64,000 bases of DNA from Salisediminibacterium halotolerans (GCF_003814815.1 NZ_RKQQ01000005.1:186001-250000), one strand, 5' to 3'; shown: positions 16,202-25,531, numbered from the stretch's first letter. Program-made: numbers and translations. Notes: generated by a model from the sequence alone, not told the origin.

Positions 16202-19200
16202 ATGTTGGATACGGTAATTAAGTGGCCGAAAATTACTTTAATGTTTATTTTTATTCTTGTTGTTCTGGGGGTTCTTACGCTTTTGCAGCTTCCGCAGCGG
16301 GAAGTGCCGGAGTTTTCTGCGGATATTGCTTCTGTCTCGACCCCTTATCCGGGAGGCAGTCCGGAAGAGGTAGAACAGCAAATCACGATTCCGATTGAAG
16401 AAGCGATTGACGGTGTGGACGGGATCGCTGAAGTGGATTCAGTTTCCACATCGGGATTTTCTAACGTCGTCATTGAATTGACGGATGGCGTTGACCGGAC
16501 AAATGTATTAAATGAACTGCAGCAGGAAATCGATGCAGCAGAACGGGATTTTCCTGCGACAGCAGGGGAAGCAGACTTAGGCGAACAGCAAACGATCGGC
16601 GCGCTCTCGAGTTATCATATTTTAGCTGAAGACCGAGACGACCTGTATGAAGCGAGAGAAATGATGGAAGATTGGCAGTCAGACATTGAGTCGATCCCTC
16701 AAGTAGACAGCGTCGATATCAAAGGGTTTCCTGATCAGACCTTTTTGATTGATGCGGATGCTGATGAGCTTTTTGATGCCGGATTTCAAGTGCCGGATAT
16801 CATCGAGGCCGTGGAAGAAGAGCTGAATACGCAGCCTCTCGGCATTAAAGAGACGAATGGAGAAAACGTGCAGTTATCTTTAAGCACACTGGACGAACTG
16901 GATGACATTTCAAGTATTTTTATCGGCAAAGACGAAGAGGATGAAGCGGTATACTTAGAGGATATAGCGGAGGTTGGTCCGGTTCATGAAACACCGGATG
17001 ATTTAATTACTTTTGAGGAGACACCGGCGCTGACATTTACCATCTTCCAAGAGGAAGGGGCAAACATCCCTCAAGTCGGCGGGGAGACACATGAGCGGAT
17101 GGAAGAGCTGGCAGCAGAAGAGCTGCCTGCTGAACTTACAATGGAGAGGTTTTATACACAAGAAACGATCGTTGATGAAATTTTCGGCGACTTGTCCTTC
17201 TCATTCGCCCTTGCGGTGTTATCAGTGATCGTCGTTACGTTGTTAGGGCTGAATGTTTCATCTGCGGTGATCGTCGCTTTAGCGATTCCGACATCAGTCT
17301 TGATCGGCTTAATCCCTTTGCCGTTTTTCAATGTCGATTTAAATCAAATTTCGATTATCGGGATTATTATTGCCTTAGGTATTCTCGTGGACGACGGAAT
17401 TGTTGTCGGGGATAACATCCGCCATAAATACCGAACAGGCGCTGCTCCATTGGACGGAGCGATTCAAGGAAGCAGAGAAGTTCGCACATCGATTATTACC
17501 TCGACACTGACAATTGTCGTTACGTTTTTGCCGCTCGTCTTCATTACGGGCAGCAACGGTGATTTCATTCGGGCGCTGCCGACGGTGCTCATCACAACGA
17601 TTTTAGCATCGACTATCGTTGCGCTGACGCTCGTGCCGATTTTCCTGATTTGGCGGCAGAAAAAACGCGTACGCACGAAGAACAAATCGCGAAGTGCTCC
17701 AAAAGACGGCTTATTTGGCAAACAATTCGACCGTTTGTCTGATTGGTACAGCGACACGGTGCTGCGAAAGGTCGTCAAACGTCCTTGGAAAATCGCGATT
17801 ATCGGATTCATTCTCACATCGGCGTTATACGCATTGATCCCGTTTATTCCGGTTGAATTTTTCCCGAGTACAGACCGCGATGAGGTCACCTTGGAAATTC
17901 GCATGCCGGCAGGAACGACGATCGATGAAACAGAAAACACGCTGGAAGAAATGAAAGATTATCTGCTTGAAAGAGACGAGCATATTTATGAAACGGCTCT
18001 TTATGCCGGCGACGGTTTGCCTCCGCTTTTTGGCAGCGGTATCTCCAACGGGGGAGAAGAAACCGGCAACTTGCTCTTGCGCGTAGACCGTGAAGAGCAG
18101 TCTGCAGAGGAGACGATTGATCGGTGGACAGATGAACTGCAAGAGGAATTCGGGTATGCAGAGCCGGAATTAACAACGATCGAGGCCGGCCCGCCAGTCG
18201 GTGCGCCGATCGCCGTGACCTTGCAAGGTCCGGATGTTGATCAGTTGATCGAGATGAGCAACGAGCTGACAGAAGATGTACAAGATCTTCCGGACAGCGG
18301 GACGGTTCGCGATGACATGGGACCGCTCCGTCCGACGATCGTTTATGAACCGGTTCGTGAAGAGCTCGAGGATAGCGGCATTACGATGAGTGAGATCAGC
18401 GAACAAATCAGTCTTCGAACCGAAGGCATCCCGCTTCTCACATTTCGAACAGCACAAGAAGCGATTGATTTGGAAATGACGCTTGATCAGGTGACGGATG
18501 GCGAAGAAATTGATCTTGAAGAGATCGAACTTCCGGCAGATCCGGGCGGAGAGCCGGACGGGCCTCCGGAGCTTGTCAGTTTAGATGAATTGGTCGACCC
18601 GGAAGAAACTGAAGAAATCCCGCAAATTTTGCGGGAAGACGGACAACGTACGATTACAGTCCGTGTCTTCCCCGGGACAGAAGATGACGGGCAGTTAGAA
18701 GAAGATGTCGAAGCGCTGGCTGCTTCGATGGATAACGATGCCGGCGAAGATTATACCGTGACAGCCGGCGGGGAAACAGAACAGCGAACAGATTTTATTA
18801 TCGAATTGGCAACGCTATTTATCTTAGTGTTGTTCTTGATTTACATCATTATGGCGATTCAGTTTTATTCATTAACCCTTCCGCTCTTGGTCATGAGCAC
18901 AGTGCACATTGCCGGAGCCGGCGCGGTTACAGGCTTATTCATCACCCAGACCGGGCTTGGCTTCATGGCGCTGATGGGGATTGTCTCGCTCGCCGGGATT
19001 GTCGTCCGAAATTCGATTGTATTGCTGGAATTTATTAAGCAGCGCCGAAAAGCGGGCTATTCGGTTGAAGAAGCGGTCATCGAAGCAGGGCGCGTTCGAT
19101 TGCGGCCGATCTTGCTGACCGCCTTTACAGCGATCGGAGCGTTGACGCCGGTAGCACTCAGCGGAGATGTGCTGTTTGTGCCGCTGTCGATTTCGATTAT

Positions 19201-19291
19201 TTCCGGTCTGTTATTTTCTGCTTTGATAACAGTCATCATCGTTCCGGCTGTTTATACAGCTTTCGCGTTAAAATTCGGCAGCAAAGAGTAA
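16202..19291 (+). CDS. RND-family efflux transporter, AcrB/SwrC-like
   Basis: A proton-driven RND exporter of about 1029 residues with twelve transmembrane helices in the 1+5, 1+5 pattern and two large acidic outer domains. Landmarks are VPEFSADIASVSTPYPGGSP near the N-terminus, the charged helix GILVDDGIVVGDNIRH, EFFPSTDRDEV starting the second half, and GIVVRNSIVLLEFIKQRRKAG near the end. The frame extends to TTG 16142, but only ATG 16202 has a (weak) GAAGGG site and matches the usual N-terminus. Probably repressed by the adjacent TetR protein. Relatives include B. subtilis SwrC (surfactin export); the substrate here is unknown. Confidence 0.9.
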   Translation: MLDTVIKWPKITLMFIFILVVLGVLTLLQLPQREVPEFSADIASVSTPYPGGSPEEVEQQITIPIEEAIDGVDGIAEVDSVSTSGFSNVVIELTDGVDRTNVLNELQQEIDAAERDFPATAGEADLGEQQTIGALSSYHILAEDRDDLYEAREMMEDWQSDIESIPQVDSVDIKGFPDQTFLIDADADELFDAGFQVPDIIEAVEEELNTQPLGIKETNGENVQLSLSTLDELDDISSIFIGKDEEDEAVYLEDIAEVGPVHETPDDLITFEETPALTFTIFQEEGANIPQVGGETHERMEELAAEELPAELTMERFYTQETIVDEIFGDLSFSFALAVLSVIVVTLLGLNVSSAVIVALAIPTSVLIGLIPLPFFNVDLNQISIIGIIIALGILVDDGIVVGDNIRHKYRTGAAPLDGAIQGSREVRTSIITSTLTIVVTFLPLVFITGSNGDFIRALPTVLITTILASTIVALTLVPIFLIWRQKKRVRTKNKSRSAPKDGLFGKQFDRLSDWYSDTVLRKVVKRPWKIAIIGFILTSALYALIPFIPVEFFPSTDRDEVTLEIRMPAGTTIDETENTLEEMKDYLLERDEHIYETALYAGDGLPPLFGSGISNGGEETGNLLLRVDREEQSAEETIDRWTDELQEEFGYAEPELTTIEAGPPVGAPIAVTLQGPDVDQLIEMSNELTEDVQDLPDSGTVRDDMGPLRPTIVYEPVREELEDSGITMSEISEQISLRTEGIPLLTFRTAQEAIDLEMTLDQVTDGEEIDLEEIELPADPGGEPDGPPELVSLDELVDPEETEEIPQILREDGQRTITVRVFPGTEDDGQLEEDVEALAASMDNDAGEDYTVTAGGETEQRTDFIIELATLFILVLFLIYIIMAIQFYSLTLPLLVMSTVHIAGAGAVTGLFITQTGLGFMALMGIVSLAGIVVRNSIVLLEFIKQRRKAGYSVEEAVIEAGRVRLRPILLTAFTAIGALTPVALSGDVLFVPLSISIISGLLFSALITVIIVPAVYTAFALKFGSKE

Positions 19292-19324
19292 TATAAAGAA
19301 ACAGCGGTCTATGAACCGCTGTTT

Positions 19325-20021
19325 CAGACTGTAGACAAACTATATTTTTATGTCAGCCATGAATCCACTACCCTCCGCTTGCCCCGGGCAAGGACTCAGC
19401 TAGTATTCGGCGGCCTCAGGCCGCCGAATCCGGATCTTCGTCTCTTGCTTTCCCGGAGGCGTCGGAGGAGTGGATTCATAGCTTCTTTTTTTACCAATAC
19501 ACTTCCTTCAAAAAAGAGGATGACCCAGCATCCCGGCTTTCTCCTGCGGGATAGCGAGATGAACGAGACCCTGCAGGGCATAAGGAGGCTGCTGAAAAAG
19601 TAGATGATCAATTGGATGCCTGCATATTTACTCTTCCTTATAAAGCGAGAAGTTTTATGAGACCGGAGCAAACTCGACGCCTGCGGGAAAAGCAACTTCC
19701 GAAGACCCCACAAGAAGCGGTTTCGCTTCTGAGGAGGCTGAGGCGTTGCCCGCGGCAAGCGAGTTTGCGGAGGGCTCATAATATTCTTTATTCTGTGCGG
19801 CTCATAAATAAACGCCGAATTTGTTTATCCAGCACTTTTTCAGCAGCCTCGGGCATCAGCCCGAAGCGGCTCGGCGCTCGCCCGCGGACTAGTAAGAGAC
19901 GGCGAAGTCTTTTGAGCCGATGTCGCAGTGATACCTTCAGGTGAAAGAAGCTGGACGATGCGTCGTCATCCGTTCCTTTTAACATAACATCTAACGATGT
20001 CATGACTTTGTCAACACTCTG
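19325..20021 (+). mobile_element. Terminator-duplicating structured element, copy 2 (697 bp with nested insertion)
   Basis: Left end CAGACTGTAGACAAA, right end TTTGTCAACACTCTG. It is flanked by a perfect 26-bp duplication of the RND gene's terminator hairpin (19299-19324 and 20022-20047, stem AAACAGCGGT/ACCGCTGTTT). The left part is nearly identical to copy 1, including the closing stem and the ATTCGGCGGCC/GGCCGCCGAAT hairpin. The plus-oriented second core is split by a 266-bp element at 19585-19850. No transposase gene. Confidence 0.85.
19585..19850 (+). mobile_element. Nested short element with 17-bp terminal inverted repeats
   Basis: GAGGCTGCTGAAAAAGT at 19585-19601 is exactly inverted at 19834-19850. 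A probable 9-bp target duplication, GGGCATAAG/GGGCATCAG (8 of 9 identical), borders it at 19576-19584 and 19851-19859. Inside, TATGAG and GCAAACTCG (19668-19676) pair with CGAGTTTGC (19760-19768) and CTCATA, closing a GC-rich core related to the cores of the host element (CCTGCGGGA ... GCCCGCGGCAAGCG). No coding capacity. Confidence 0.85.
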
Positions 20022-20052
20022 AAACAGCGGTCTATGAACCGCTGTTTTTGAT
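20022..20052 (+). terminator. Terminator of RND gene (right duplicate)
   Basis: Hairpin AAACAGCGGT/ACCGCTGTTT with a short T-run; the left duplicate at 19299-19324 directly follows the RND gene. Confidence 0.8.
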
Positions 20053-20125
20053 ATTCCATTTATTTCGCTTTTATGTTAAAATGCTCTTTCTGTTACATAT
20101 TAGCGGCAAGTGAAAGGATTCAATT

Positions 20126-20935
20126 ATGACAATTATTGAACTGTTGCAATACATATTGCTCGGGATCATTCAAGGAGCGACCGAGCCTCTGCCTGTTTCT
20201 TCGAGCGGGCATTTGCGGATATTCTCCTATTATTTCGGTTTAGATGTTCCCGATCTGCACTTTGAAGTTTTTTTGAACGGCGCTTCATTGTTTGCGGTAC
20301 TTTATGTTTATAAAACGGATCTTATCGAGATGTTTCAAGATACGATCAATCATGTGCGCAAACCGGCCGCCGAAACGGCAGATCAGTTTCGTCTAGGTGT
20401 GATGGTGATCGTCGGAACGATTCCTGCGGTGATTATCGGCGGATTATTCCGGGATTTCATCGGCGGAGAATTGACCGAAATTCATTATGTCGGTATCGCG
20501 CTGATGGTTACCGGAATCGCGCTGTGGCTGATTCGTAATTTAAAAGGGCATAAACTTGACGGCGAAATCACCTATAAAGATGCAGTGATTGTCGGTTTGG
20601 CCCAAGCAGCAGCCTTAATTCCCGGCATCAGCCGTTCAGGAGCAACGATTGTTGCGGCTTTAGCAAGAAAAGTGGAGGCGGAAACGGCTCTAAAGTACTC
20701 TTTTTTCCTTTCGATTCCGGTCAGCGTCGGAAGTTTGGTTCTTGAAGCTTCGACAATCGTGAATACGATCGTCGATAACGATGCGCTGCTGCTGTATATC
20801 ATTTCGTTTATAACGTCAGTGATTGTTTCAATTATCGCGATTCGCCTGCTCATTAACGTCGTTACGCGCGGAAAACTGCTGTATTTTGCGATTTATGTGT
20901 TTGTTGTAGCTGTGATCATTCTCATCGTCCGTTAA
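20126..20935 (+). CDS. uppP: Undecaprenyl-diphosphatase UppP/BacA
   Basis: Integral membrane phosphatase of 269 residues that recycles undecaprenyl pyrophosphate for cell-wall synthesis. The (E/Q)xxxE motif appears as QGATE, followed by PVSSSGHL, and the second catalytic motif as PGISRSGATI. About eight transmembrane segments. Monocistronic; AAAGGATTCAATT precedes ATG 20126. Many bacilli carry several copies, so this need not be the only one. Bacitracin tolerance is a known family phenotype. Confidence 0.92.
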   Translation: MTIIELLQYILLGIIQGATEPLPVSSSGHLRIFSYYFGLDVPDLHFEVFLNGASLFAVLYVYKTDLIEMFQDTINHVRKPAAETADQFRLGVMVIVGTIPAVIIGGLFRDFIGGELTEIHYVGIALMVTGIALWLIRNLKGHKLDGEITYKDAVIVGLAQAAALIPGISRSGATIVAALARKVEAETALKYSFFLSIPVSVGSLVLEASTIVNTIVDNDALLLYIISFITSVIVSIIAIRLLINVVTRGKLLYFAIYVFVVAVIILIVR

Positions 20936-20943
20936 ACCGGCCA

Positions 20944-20979
20944 AAAAAGCCCTGCTATCCATCGATAGCAGGGCTTTTT
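20944..20979. terminator. Bidirectional terminator uppP / mgtE
   Basis: AAAAAGCCCTGCTATC pairs with GATAGCAGGGCTTTTT around a short loop; A- and T-runs on both sides serve the convergent genes. Confidence 0.92.
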
Positions 20980-20983
20980 AATA

Positions 20984-22345
20984 TTATAGAAGGTGAAGAA
21001 GCGATGTTGCGATGGAGAAATAAATCATTAAGCCGATAATATCGTTGACAGTCGTGATAAACGGTCCGGAAGCAATGGCCGGATCCAATTTCAGTTTATT
21101 GATGACTAATGGAACAATCGTTCCGACGACTGTTGCGATACTCAAGGACAAAAAGATCGACGTGCCGACAATAATCGCAAGCCAGTAGTCTCCGTAAATA
21201 AACGGCACGATAAACATTAGAGCGAGTGCTGAGAAAGCACCGAGAAATACGCCTGTACCGAATTCCCGTAATATCATTTTCCCGATTCCTTTCCGTTCAA
21301 CCGCGCCAAGTGTTAAAGAACGAACAGCGACAGCGAGGGACTGGGTTCCGGTATTACCGGCAGAGTCCATAATAAGCGGAATAAAGGCAGATAAGATGAC
21401 AATTTGCTCTAATGTTTCTTCAAATTGGCCGATGACACTTGCTGTAATCATGCCGAAAAACATCAGCATGACAATCCACGGTGCGCGTTTACCGGCTGCT
21501 TTAAACGGAGAAATATCCAAGTCCGTTGCCCCGCGGGAAGCGGCAAATTCACCGATATCCTCGGTCGTTTCCGCTTCGATAACGTCTAAAATATCATCGA
21601 CGGTAATAATTCCGACAAGTTTATTGTGATCGGTAATAACCGGGACAGCTAAAAAATCATATTTTTGAAACAGCTTAGCAACGTCTTCTTGGTCGTCGGT
21701 TGTTTTCACACTGACAACCCGCGTGCTCATTGCCTCTTCGACTGTGTCTTCCGGATCGGCAATAATTAAGTCACGCAAGGAAACAACACCGACGAGCTCA
21801 TGCTTGTCATTGATCACATACAAATAATAAATTGTTTCCGCATCAGGTCCTTGATCCCTTAAGAGGGAAATGACATCACGGATTTTTGAGGCGGCTCTTA
21901 AATTAATGAACTCTTTTGTCATTATTGCGCCGGCTGTTTCGTCTTCATAAGCTAAAAGCTCTTTAATATCTTTCGCATCTTCGTCTTCTAAGCCTTCAAT
22001 TATTTCATTCGCTTTGCTTTCTTGAATTTCACCGAGGAAATCAGCGACATCGTCAGCAGCCATGTAGGAAATCGTATCTTGCGCATACTTTTGATCAAGC
22101 TCTTGAATGAATTCTTTTTGTTCTTCGATGTCGAGTTCTTCAAAGATTTCCGAGAATTCTTTCGGATCGAGGTAGGCGTACAGCTGCGAACGCTGCTTTG
22201 GGTTCATCTGCAAATACATATCCAATTGATCTTGCGGGTGGAGTTCTAAAAACAAATCGCGAAATTGCTCAATGTCTTCTTCTTTGAGGGCATTTAAAAT
22301 GGAATCTTCATATTGTTCGCGGTTTTGTTCGGTCAATTTTACCAT
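20984..22345 (-). CDS. mgtE: Magnesium transporter MgtE
   Basis: A 453-residue magnesium channel. Order: N-terminal superhelical domain (about 1-130), paired CBS domains (about 135-255, sensing cytosolic magnesium), a linking helix, and five transmembrane helices (about 285-450) with the pore motif MDSAGNTGTQSLAVAVR and the closing FITTVNDIIGLMIYF. Expression should be controlled by the M-box in the 5' leader. ATG 22345 has AGGAGG at about 22355-22360. Confidence 0.95.
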   Translation of the reverse strand: MVKLTEQNREQYEDSILNALKEEDIEQFRDLFLELHPQDQLDMYLQMNPKQRSQLYAYLDPKEFSEIFEELDIEEQKEFIQELDQKYAQDTISYMAADDVADFLGEIQESKANEIIEGLEDEDAKDIKELLAYEDETAGAIMTKEFINLRAASKIRDVISLLRDQGPDAETIYYLYVINDKHELVGVVSLRDLIIADPEDTVEEAMSTRVVSVKTTDDQEDVAKLFQKYDFLAVPVITDHNKLVGIITVDDILDVIEAETTEDIGEFAASRGATDLDISPFKAAGKRAPWIVMLMFFGMITASVIGQFEETLEQIVILSAFIPLIMDSAGNTGTQSLAVAVRSLTLGAVERKGIGKMILREFGTGVFLGAFSALALMFIVPFIYGDYWLAIIVGTSIFLSLSIATVVGTIVPLVINKLKLDPAIASGPFITTVNDIIGLMIYFSIATSLLHLL

Positions 22346-22353
22346 TTGTGTTC

Positions 22354-22370
22354 GCCTCCTTCTTCGAGGC
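22354..22370 (-). promoter_or_regulatory. Hairpin covering the mgtE ribosome site
   Basis: GCCTC (22354-22358) and GAGGC (22366-22370) pair around CTTCTTC; on the minus strand the AGGAGG ribosome site lies in the loop and 3' arm. It is separate from the M-box terminator and may limit translation. Confidence 0.45.
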
Positions 22371-22496
22371 AGCCTTAGTCCTATAGAGCGGTGAGGAACA
22401 GCTGCCGCATCCTTTTCTTTTCAACAATTGTTACGAAATCATTCCTGTGTTCGGGTCCGGGGTCCATTCCTCACCAACTCCTTTCGTGATCGTCAT

Positions 22497-22531
22497 AAAA
22501 AAACCGCCCTCAACAAATGAAGGCGGTAAAA
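22497..22531 (-). terminator. M-box expression-platform terminator
   Basis: On the minus strand ACCGCCTTCA pairs with TGAGGGCGGT (one mismatch) and is followed by a run of T; it lies directly downstream of the M-box aptamer and 150 bp upstream of mgtE. Confidence 0.9.
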
Positions 22532-22570
22532 GACATACCGAATCAGAACATCATGAAGCGAATCATCATG

Positions 22571-22730
22571 TACCTCCATTCGTAGAGCTTTAGCACTGCA
22601 CGGCATAGACAGTTTGCTGTCAGCTGCATTAGATATCACCTTAGGTCGATGATCTCTGTTGACCCATTGGCGTCTTTGGACGTTTTTGGGCAGCAGCATA
22701 TCTCCGTACAGGAGCCTCACCTAACGAGGG
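22571..22730 (-). promoter_or_regulatory. M-box (ykoK leader) magnesium riboswitch
   Basis: On the minus strand the sequence follows the M-box consensus: CTCGTTAGGTGAGGCTCC, GGAGATATGCTGCTGCCC, GTCCAAAGACGCCAATGGG, ATCATCGACCTAAGGTGAT, TGCAGTGCTAAAGCTCTACG. Magnesium binding should favour the terminator at 22497-22531 and switch off mgtE. Confidence 0.95.
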
Positions 22731-22876
22731 CTTTTTCAATTGACAGTAAAAGTATAACGATGCAGTGTTTTGGTGTCAACCAATCTTTTTCACGAATATT
22801 TCATTGATTAATCGGATTAAAATCAAGTAAGATAGAATATGAACGATAGAATAACTGACAAAGAGGGACCAATCAT

Positions 22877-23803
22877 ATGAATATAAATGAAATGTATCGA
22901 GATTTAACGGCGATTGCCGGGAAAAATTATGTCTTTCAAAACGAACCGATGGCGGGCCATACGTTAACAAAAATGGGCGGGAAAGCAGATATTTTGGTGC
23001 AGCCCGCGAGTTATCAAGCGGCAGCCGATATTATAAAGTATACGGTTCAGCATCAAATCCCGTTTATGCTGCTCGGCAACGGATCAAATATGATCGTTCG
23101 CGACGGCGGGATTCGCGGTATTGTCATGCACTTAACGCACCTGTCTGAAATTGAAGTGCAAGGAACCAGTGTCGTTGCTCAGGGAGGAGCAAATATCATC
23201 GATGCCTCGATTACCGCCATGGATCACTGTTTAACCGGCTTTGAATTTGCCTGCGGGATCCCCGGATCTGTCGGCGGAGCGATGGTCATGAACGCGGGTG
23301 CTTACGGCGGTGAAATCAAAGATATTATTGACTATGTGAGAGCGATTGATGCGAACGGGGAGATCGTTACCTTGACGAAGGACGAACTGGAACTAAGCTA
23401 TCGTTCCAGCATCATTTTGAAAAAAGGCTACATTGTTCTTGAGGCTGTTTTCCAGCTCGAGAAGGGCGATGCAGAGACCATTCGGGCAAGAGTAGATGAT
23501 TTAACGCACCAGCGCGAAACGAAACAGCCGCTCGAATATCCCTCGGTCGGAAGCGTGTTTAAACGGCCGCCGGGCTATTTTGCCGGCAAGCTGATTCAAG
23601 ACAGTGAACTCCAAGGTCAAGGTGTCGGCGGTGCGGAAGTGTCGACGAAACACGCCGGGTTTATTGTCAATAAAGAAGATGCAACGGCGACGGATTATAT
23701 CGAAACAATTGAGCTCGTGCGCCGGACGGTCAAAGAAAAATTCGGTGTCGAACTGGAGCTGGAAGCGAAAATTGTCGGTGAGGAGCCGAAAGAGCGGAAG
23801 TAA
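22877..23803 (+). CDS. murB: UDP-N-acetylenolpyruvoylglucosamine reductase MurB
   Basis: FAD enzyme that reduces UDP-GlcNAc-enolpyruvate to UDP-MurNAc in the cytoplasm. The FAD-binding segment LLGNGSNMIVRDGGIRG, the GIPGSVGGAMVMNAGAYGGE motif, YRSSIILKKGY and the active-site region SVGSVFKRP are all present; 308 residues and the short loop pattern indicate the type II MurB of Gram-positives. Single gene ending at a terminator. Confidence 0.95.
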   Translation: MNINEMYRDLTAIAGKNYVFQNEPMAGHTLTKMGGKADILVQPASYQAAADIIKYTVQHQIPFMLLGNGSNMIVRDGGIRGIVMHLTHLSEIEVQGTSVVAQGGANIIDASITAMDHCLTGFEFACGIPGSVGGAMVMNAGAYGGEIKDIIDYVRAIDANGEIVTLTKDELELSYRSSIILKKGYIVLEAVFQLEKGDAETIRARVDDLTHQRETKQPLEYPSVGSVFKRPPGYFAGKLIQDSELQGQGVGGAEVSTKHAGFIVNKEDATATDYIETIELVRRTVKEKFGVELELEAKIVGEEPKERK

Positions 23804-23813
23804 CGGGATAAAG

Positions 23814-23846
23814 AAAAAGACCTCTTCAGCTAAGAGGTCTTTTTTA
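23814..23846. terminator. Bidirectional terminator murB / DUF456 gene
   Basis: AAAAAGACCTCTT and AAGAGGTCTTTTT form a 13-bp stem with a 5-nt loop between convergent genes. Confidence 0.9.
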
Positions 23847-23848
23847 TC

Positions 23849-24334
23849 TCAATTGAATAGCAGGACATCTATCAGAAAAACCGCGATCATCGCGAATTGA
23901 ATAATCCCTTTGGCGGCCGCGCTCGTTAAAAAGGCGAAAACCGTGCCAAAGGACGTTTTAATCGATACGTGCAGGTCGCGGTGCTGCAGCAACTCGACTA
24001 CTAAAACAGCCGCGAACGGAACGACGATGACACCGAACGGCGGGATGATGAAGCTTCCGACAACGAGGCCGGCAGCAGCGGCGATTTTACTGTTCGTCGA
24101 TCCGCCGGAGCGGTCGACGAAATACATACTCGCGAAATAATCGGCCGCAAAAATAACAACCGTCATGCCTGCTAATGCGGCCCAGGTAAACCAGGATACC
24201 GGGTCGAGAAAAAACTGATGCAAGGCCGCCCCGAGCCAGATGAATAACACAGCAGGTATGACCGGGTAAACAAGGCCGACAAAGCTTATGAGAAAACAGG
24301 CTGCAATGAAGAGCCACATAATAACGGGAATCAT
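23849..24334 (-). CDS. DUF456 family membrane protein
   Basis: A 161-residue protein with about four to five transmembrane segments and a glycine-rich middle loop (GGSTNSKIAAAAGLVVGSF) followed by a proline-rich helix (PPFGVIVVPFAAVLVVEL), the DUF456 pattern (B. subtilis YqgC type). Function unknown. The frame opens at 24418, but AGAGGTG at about 24339-24345 places the start at ATG 24334, which begins directly with a membrane segment. Confidence 0.85.
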   Translation of the reverse strand: MIPVIMWLFIAACFLISFVGLVYPVIPAVLFIWLGAALHQFFLDPVSWFTWAALAGMTVVIFAADYFASMYFVDRSGGSTNSKIAAAAGLVVGSFIIPPFGVIVVPFAAVLVVELLQHRDLHVSIKTSFGTVFAFLTSAAAKGIIQFAMIAVFLIDVLLFN

Positions 24335-24474
24335 ACAACACCTCTTTTGAATATTTGCCAGATATCTTATCATACGGCAGGTTTCAAAGACAGAAAAAGT
24401 AATTGCGCTTTTATCCAATCCGCACTTCGTGTATCATATTGAGAGACAAAGATGAATCGAGGAGGGAAAAGCCG

Positions 24475-25248
24475 TTGAAAAACCTTCAAGAAATAAAAAA
24501 TAAAGTGCTGGAAAAAACGCAGCTCGTTTTTATTATCAGCGACCCGGATTTGCCGGATAATCCGATTATTTATGCAAACCGCGGATTTACCGAGTTAACC
24601 GGTTATGAGAACAATGAAGTGATCGGGTACAACTGCCGGTTTTTGCAAGGCGACGATACGTCCGAAGAGACGAAAAATAAGCTGCGCGATGCTGTGGCTA
24701 AACGAGAACCTGTTTCCGTTGAAATTTTAAACTATAAAAAAAGCGGCGAGCCGTTTTGGAACTTGCTGCACATCGATCCGATTTATCTCGAAGAAGAAGA
24801 AAAACATTACTTTGTCGGGATCCAAAAAGATATTACGGAAATCAAACAAGCGGAACAAAAAATCGAGCGCTACAATCAAGAGATCGAGCGTCTGTCGACA
24901 CCGGTCGTACCGATTAAGGAAGGGATCTCGGTTTTGCCGCTGATCGGTACCATTGACGAGGCGCGGTTAACGACGATTACTGATAAAGTGCTGCCGCAGC
25001 TTTCTAATGATGATGTGGAAACGTTAATCCTTGATCTTTCCGGGTTTACCAATTTAAATCAAGAAGCGACTGTCGGGATTTTTCAGCTGAACGATTTAAT
25101 GAAATTAAAAGGGGTCGACTTGATTATTACCGGAATCACGCCGAAGCTCGCGATGAAAACGCGAGGACTCGATATTGACTTTACGAGCTTGAAAACTTAC
25201 GGTTCGGTCAAGCAAGCGATCGAAGCGATCTCTAAGAGCAATGAATAA
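24475..25248 (+). CDS. ytvA: Blue-light photoreceptor, LOV-STAS protein (YtvA-like)
   Basis: A 257-residue cytoplasmic sensor. Residues about 5-125 form a LOV-type PAS domain; the photoactive cysteine is Cys54 in GYNCRFLQG (usual form GRNCRFLQ or GKNCRFLQ). A Jalpha-like coiled linker (about 125-150) leads to a STAS domain (about 150-255) as in B. subtilis YtvA, which joins the stressosome and activates sigma-B in light. TTG 24475 has GAGGAGGG 8 nt upstream and gives the family length (YtvA is 261). Tyr before Asn-Cys is slightly unusual. Stressosome genes are not in the window. Confidence 0.92.
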   Translation: MKNLQEIKNKVLEKTQLVFIISDPDLPDNPIIYANRGFTELTGYENNEVIGYNCRFLQGDDTSEETKNKLRDAVAKREPVSVEILNYKKSGEPFWNLLHIDPIYLEEEEKHYFVGIQKDITEIKQAEQKIERYNQEIERLSTPVVPIKEGISVLPLIGTIDEARLTTITDKVLPQLSNDDVETLILDLSGFTNLNQEATVGIFQLNDLMKLKGVDLIITGITPKLAMKTRGLDIDFTSLKTYGSVKQAIEAISKSNE

Positions 25249-25285
25249 ATACAAGCTAAAGCCGCTTCCAACGAGAAGCGGCTTT

Positions 25286-25531
25286 CAGCCTGTAGACAAA
25301 TTATTATTTTGACGTAAGCCACGCAGCCACTAACCTCCGCTTGCCCCGGGCAAGGACTCAGCTAGGATTCGGCGGCCTGAGGCCGCCGAATCCGGATCTT
25401 CGTCTCTTGCTTTCCCGGAGGCGTCGGAGGAGTGGATGCGCGGCTTCCTTTTTTATGAATACACTCGATTCAAAGAAAAACGATGCGTAGTCATCCGTTC
25501 CTTTTAATATGAAATCTATATCAACACTCTG
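25286..25531 (+). mobile_element. Terminator-duplicating structured element, copy 3 (246 bp)
   Basis: Left end CAGCCTGTAGACAAA, right end TATCAACACTCTG. It is flanked by a perfect 28-bp duplication of the ytvA terminator hairpin (25258-25285 and 25532-25559, stem AAAGCCGCTTC/GAAGCGGCTTT). It has the closing stem (GCCACGCA paired with TGCGCGGC) and the CGGCGGCC/GGCCGCCG hairpin, but lacks the plus-oriented second core and most of the subterminal hairpin seen in copies 1 and 2. Confidence 0.85.

Noticed and set aside
22493-22720. Minus-strand 75-codon frame upstream of mgtE
   Set aside because: It coincides with the M-box aptamer and terminator, whose sequence is explained by RNA structure.
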